The notes under the pieces are model-generated. The model had not been told where the DNA came from and did not search any database. It was given only the letters and a program-made list of their open reading frames with translations. Made by a program: the position numbers and the translations under genes. Shown piece by piece: positions 60,639 to 64,000 of a stretch of 64,000 nucleotides of DNA (its first letter is position 1; each line of letters opens with the position of its first letter). The DNA lies in assembly GCA_965222005.1 (NCBI GenBank), contig OZ244935.1:5332001-5396000 (forward strand). Direction: 5' to 3'. Source of the stretch: CBDCTM01 sp965222005 (lineage in GTDB: Bacteria; Bacteroidota; Bacteroidia; Chitinophagales; Saprospiraceae).

Positions 60639-60716
60639 GAAAAAACACAAGTTTCAAACAAAAACAAAAATTAATATAACGAGAATTTTGGAATAAGAAA
60701 AGGTTAAATCATTAAA

Positions 60717-60732
60717 ATGCAATCGTTTGCAT
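60717..60732. promoter_or_regulatory. LacI-type operator
   Basis: ATGCAATCGTTTGCAT is a 16-bp palindrome with a central CG and a single mismatched pair, the classic LacI/GalR-family operator form. It lies 78 bp upstream of the LacI ATG and 135 bp upstream of the SusE-like gene, so it can serve both divergent units. A TAACTTTA (60799-60806) nearer the SusE-like gene is a weak -7 candidate. Confidence 0.7.
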
Positions 60733-60867
60733 AACCCGATATAATCTAAATCTTTAATTTATTAAGTTATTGGGTGCTTTCATTTATTCCCTTTTTCCTA
60801 ACTTTAGTCACTTTTTTAAAAAACATACTGTTCTGTTTTAAAATAATTTTAATCAATTCAAACAAAA

Positions 60868-62094
60868 ATGATGAATATGACAAGCTTATCAAATCGCTTT
60901 CAATTGCTGCTTTTAGCAGTTGTGGTATTTTGCGCCGCAGCCTGTAATGATGATGAAGGACCGACCATCACCCCGGTTACCGGCATCAATGTAGCTGACG
61001 GCTTTTACATTGCTCCCGGAACTGGTGAGCCCACCACCTCCGATGTATTGGTAGCAGAAACTGTAGAAGATGATGGTTTTAGTTCTCAAGATCGTGCCGG
61101 CTTCATGGCCAACTACATCTGGGTAGATGCCGGTGATTACCGAATTGTTGAGATTTCCGAAAAAGCCATTGTGGATTCGCTGGGAGGTACCGTAGAAACT
61201 ATCGATGATAGTGCTTCCGGCTGTGGGCAGAGTACTTACGAACTCGTTACCGTCACTTCAGGGGGTGCACCCTGGGCAGTTGCCAGTTCCGGCCTTTACA
61301 AAGTTACCTTCGACCAAACCACCAGTGAGGTGGTCATGGTACCCATCATGTCTGCCGGTATTATCGGTAGCGCCACCGAAGGAGGCTGGGGAACTGACAC
61401 TCCGCTAGCGGGTTCAGTAACTGCCGATGGCGGTAGCTGGAGCGCCACTGAGGTCATCTTGAGATCTGGTGAGTGGAAGCTCCGCTTCAACTGCCGCTGG
61501 AATCTGGATCGCAGAAAAGATCCTGCTGCTGGTTTTGGCTTCGACAATGGCTACCAGCTCTTCACCAACTTTGGCGGTACAGCTGACAACTTGGCTACTG
61601 GCAACGATCAGCCAAACATTCCTCAGACAGAAGATGGCAAATACACTATCGTACTCGATTGGACGGCCGATGACGGATTCACCATGACTGTAACCCGCAC
61701 GGGCGATGCACCTGTAATCACCTTTGTACCCGATGAGCACCAGTGGGCACTTACGGGTGATGCTACTCCTAACGGCTGGGCCAATGACGATCCGAATGAT
61801 GACCCGATTGGTGTGGACCATGATATGAACTACGAAGGCTACGACGCTGGCTCAAATACTTACACCTGGGAAATGGCTTCTTTGGCCTTTGTGCCGGGCG
61901 GCTTTAAATTCAGAGCTAATGACAAATGGGATGAGAATATGGGCTGGGGCGGAAACCTGACCCTTATGGGGGATATCAGTGATTTTTCTGATGATGGCGG
62001 AAATATCAAAGTAGGTACTGCTGCCACATATCAGATTGTTTTGACGACCAGTGATGATGGTGTCACCTACACTGCAACGTTCACTGAACTTTAG
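60868..62094 (+). CDS. SusE/SusF-like surface glycan-binding lipoprotein
   Basis: 408 residues. The N-terminus MMNMTSLSNRFQLLLLAVVV leads to a lipobox with Cys at residue 26 (AAACNDDEG). The acidic residues after the Cys fit a surface-export signal. After an N-terminal beta domain (to about residue 165) come two SusE-type binding modules. The first starts near MSAGIIGSATEGGWGTDTPL and has EWKLRFNCRWNLDRR; the second starts near HQWALTGDATPNGWANDDPN and has GGFKFRANDKWDENMGWGG. These are carbohydrate-binding folds related to starch-binding modules. It precedes rather than follows its susC gene, which is unusual. Confidence 0.88.
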   Translation: MMNMTSLSNRFQLLLLAVVVFCAAACNDDEGPTITPVTGINVADGFYIAPGTGEPTTSDVLVAETVEDDGFSSQDRAGFMANYIWVDAGDYRIVEISEKAIVDSLGGTVETIDDSASGCGQSTYELVTVTSGGAPWAVASSGLYKVTFDQTTSEVVMVPIMSAGIIGSATEGGWGTDTPLAGSVTADGGSWSATEVILRSGEWKLRFNCRWNLDRRKDPAAGFGFDNGYQLFTNFGGTADNLATGNDQPNIPQTEDGKYTIVLDWTADDGFTMTVTRTGDAPVITFVPDEHQWALTGDATPNGWANDDPNDDPIGVDHDMNYEGYDAGSNTYTWEMASLAFVPGGFKFRANDKWDENMGWGGNLTLMGDISDFSDDGGNIKVGTAATYQIVLTTSDDGVTYTATFTEL

Positions 62095-62116
62095 AGCTTT
62101 TCAGCTTTAAAATACG

Positions 62117-62154
62117 CCGGACTGCTGGGTGGTGCCTGCCACTCAGCAGCCCGG
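62117..62154 (+). terminator. Strong hairpin between the SusE-like gene and susC
   Basis: CCGGACTGCTGGGTGG (62117-62132) pairs with CCACTCAGCAGCCCGG (62139-62154): 15 of 16 positions pair, one as G-U, with a 6-nt loop, followed by a T-rich stretch (TCTTCTTTATT). It sits 22 bp after the SusE-like stop and probably ends or attenuates transcription before susC. Confidence 0.8.
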
Positions 62155-62197
62155 TCTTCTTTATTGTACTGCCTGCTAACCTAAATCTTTACCAATC

Positions 62198-64000
62198 GTG
62201 AGAACACACTTACCCCTCTTCAACCCCCAACCTATTAGAAAGATCGGTGCTTTTTGGAGCCTTTTCTTATTCATCTGCCTTTTCAATGTACCTGCTTTTG
62301 GGCAAACCAATGTGATCAGCGGCACGGTACTCGACCAGGAAACCTCCGAGCCACTCATCGGAGTCAATGTAGCCATCAAAAGCAAGATGGTCGGAACCGT
62401 TACCGACCTCGATGGAGCCTTCCGGCTAGAAGCTTCTCCAACAGACACCCTGGTATTTTCTTACATTGGTTATACCTCAAAAGAATTTCCGGCCACTGGC
62501 AACAAGATCGATGTAAAACTCTCCACAGCGGCTGAAATGCTGGAGGAGGTAATTGTAGTGGGCTATGGCTCAGTGGTGAAGGAAGATATCACGGGGGTAG
62601 TCACCAAAGTGGATGAGGAAGTATTCAACAAGGGTGTCAACAACAGCCCCGAAAACCTGCTTACCGGCAAGGTAGCCGGCCTGCAAATTACCACTAATGG
62701 TGAGCCCGGCGGCTCCACGCACATCCGGCTGCGCGGTGGCACCTCACTCGATGCCAGCAGCAATCCGCTCATCGTGGTGGATGGCGTTCCGCTCACCCTA
62801 AAGGAAGATGAAAGTGGCGTCAAGAAAAACGCCAGCGGCCGCAACCCGCTCAACTTTATCAATGCTTCCGACATTGCCGATATTACTGTATTGAAGGACG
62901 CTTCTGCCGCCGCCATCTATGGCTCTCGGGGGGCAAATGGGGTGATTATCATTACTACCAAATCCGGGCAAAGTGGTAAGCTGAAAGTTGATTACAATGG
63001 CTTTTACTCCATTTCCGACCTGGGTCAGCAGGTGGACATCCTCAAACCCAACACCTTTCGGCAGGCCATTAGTGCCAAAGCGCCCCAGAACATCAATAAG
63101 CTGGGTGATGTAAACACAGAGTGGGTTGACGAAGTACTTGAACTGGCTTCCAGCATGCAGCACAACCTTTCGCTATCTGGAGGTTTTGATAAAAGCCGCT
63201 ATTATGTGTCGCTCAATTATCTCGACAACAACGGCATCCTGAAAACATCGAACAGCAAAAAGTCTAATATCGCACTCAATTTTTCTACTAAACTATTTGA
63301 CGATCAGCTGGAGTTGCAGATCAAGTCGCTCAGTGGCTTTACCAAAGATCAGTTCACTCCCAACGTAATCGGGGCAGCTCAAACCTTCGACCCCACCCAG
63401 CCGGTATTCGATGCCGACAGCAAATATGGCGGCTACTTTCAGTGGGATGATCCATTGGCTGTTAACAACCCGGTTTCTACGATTGATCTGACGGATGAAA
63501 AGGGCAATGCTTTTCGCTCGCTCAACAATCTGACGCTTCAGTACCATCTGCCCTGGGTAGAAGGCTTGTCGGTAAAATCCAACATCAGCTATGACTTTAC
63601 CGATGGGGAAAAAACCCGGCTGCGCAACCCCTTGTTGAAAGATAGTGAAACCTTTGATCGGGGCGGCAATTTGTTTACCGAAACAGAAGACCTCAACACG
63701 CAACTCATCGAAACCTACGGCATTTACAAGCGAACCCTGGAAAACATCAACAGCAATCTCGAATTCACCTTTGGCCATTCGTGGCAGGAAAACCACCAGG
63801 CCAATCGATGGACAGAAGGCAATGGACTGGAGATGGCCGACAATGAGTTTGGCTATATGCGGACCACAGACATCAAAAGTGATTCTTTTATTGTAGAGAG
63901 CCGGCTGATCTCCTTTTTTGGCAGGCTCAACTACGGCTTTTCCGACAAATACCTCCTCACCTTTACCTACCGCCGCGATGGCTCCTCGCGCTTCGGCCCG
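62198..64000 (+). CDS. SusC/RagA-family TonB-dependent receptor (3' end outside window)
   Basis: 601 codons in frame from GTG 62198 to the window edge, no stop. The signal peptide (residues 1-36, with FWSLFLFICLFNVPAFG) is followed by a CarboxypepD-regulatory-like domain (ISGTVLDQETSEPLIGVNVA), then MLEEVIVVGYG as TonB-box region. The plug domain has RLRGGTSLDASSNPLIVVDG and TVLKDASAAAIYGSRGANGV. The visible barrel part has many aromatic beta-strands and reaches YRRDGSSRFGP, typical of the middle of SusC proteins (normally about 1000 residues). A GTG start is chosen because no ATG precedes the signal peptide. Under likely control of the LacI regulator, it probably imports a glycan or oligosaccharide. 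Confidence 0.93.
   Translation, partial: MRTHLPLFNPQPIRKIGAFWSLFLFICLFNVPAFGQTNVISGTVLDQETSEPLIGVNVAIKSKMVGTVTDLDGAFRLEASPTDTLVFSYIGYTSKEFPATGNKIDVKLSTAAEMLEEVIVVGYGSVVKEDITGVVTKVDEEVFNKGVNNSPENLLTGKVAGLQITTNGEPGGSTHIRLRGGTSLDASSNPLIVVDGVPLTLKEDESGVKKNASGRNPLNFINASDIADITVLKDASAAAIYGSRGANGVIIITTKSGQSGKLKVDYNGFYSISDLGQQVDILKPNTFRQAISAKAPQNINKLGDVNTEWVDEVLELASSMQHNLSLSGGFDKSRYYVSLNYLDNNGILKTSNSKKSNIALNFSTKLFDDQLELQIKSLSGFTKDQFTPNVIGAAQTFDPTQPVFDADSKYGGYFQWDDPLAVNNPVSTIDLTDEKGNAFRSLNNLTLQYHLPWVEGLSVKSNISYDFTDGEKTRLRNPLLKDSETFDRGGNLFTETEDLNTQLIETYGIYKRTLENINSNLEFTFGHSWQENHQANRWTEGNGLEMADNEFGYMRTTDIKSDSFIVESRLISFFGRLNYGFSDKYLLTFTYRRDGSSRFGP

Overview
The window is a chromosomal segment of a Gram-negative Bacteroidota bacterium. 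Evidence for this: SusC/SusD and SusE-like outer-membrane proteins, lipoproteins with short Bacteroidota-type signal peptides, TAnnTTTG-type -7 promoter elements, a Bacteroidota-style FtsZ tail, a DNPR-type (meso-diaminopimelate) MurE, and KdsA, which implies lipopolysaccharide. The mix of a long TPR protein, VCBS/ASPIC protein and LytTR signalling would fit a Saprospira-like lineage, but I cannot fix the genus.

Layout. 1-15.8 kb (minus strand): a complete division and cell-wall cluster read mraZ-rsmH-ftsL-ftsI-murE-mraY-murD-ftsW-murG-murC-ftsQ-ftsA-ftsZ. The last few ftsZ codons lie outside the window. mraZ is preceded by a promoter-like element and three 10-bp-spaced MraZ-type boxes. 16-20 kb (minus): a dolichol-phosphate-mannose-synthase-like glycosyltransferase, a small lipoprotein and a fused alpha/beta 2-oxoacid dehydrogenase E1. 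20-36 kb (plus): DUF1573 protein, penicillin-acylase-family hydrolase, small membrane proteins, a SusC/SusD pair, Tex, a helical protein with an EAD-like N-terminus translationally coupled to an HExxH lipoprotein, and PBP1C. 36-43.4 kb (minus): a signalling locus. 43.7-48.7 kb: potassium channel, DoxX protein, FAD-dependent oxidoreductase, two paralogous small secreted proteins and KdsA. 48.9-54.6 kb (minus): reductive pyrimidine breakdown genes (dihydropyrimidinase, carbamoyl-beta-alanine amidohydrolase-like nitrilase, PreT, PreA) plus a yeast-FCY1-like cytosine deaminase. 54.7-64 kb: a 1617-residue TPR protein and a LacI regulator (minus), then a divergent SusE-like lipoprotein and a SusC receptor cut by the window end.

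The most striking item is in the signalling locus. Between a LytTR response regulator and a soluble TPR-LytS-type histidine kinase there is a 49-codon gene at 38799-38948 (minus). It encodes a classic double-glycine leader peptide with an 18-residue cationic core, and has its own promoter-like element and a strong intrinsic terminator. This looks like a peptide-signal or RiPP/bacteriocin precursor paired with a two-component system. Just downstream of the kinase are three tandem imperfect repeats. Each holds a hairpin with compensatory base changes, a run of T on the minus strand, and an identical 19-nt box, so they are candidate small RNAs or structured terminators. A further candidate minus-strand small RNA lies at 20832-20914.

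All functional calls come from reading the translated sequence against known families. No database search was run.
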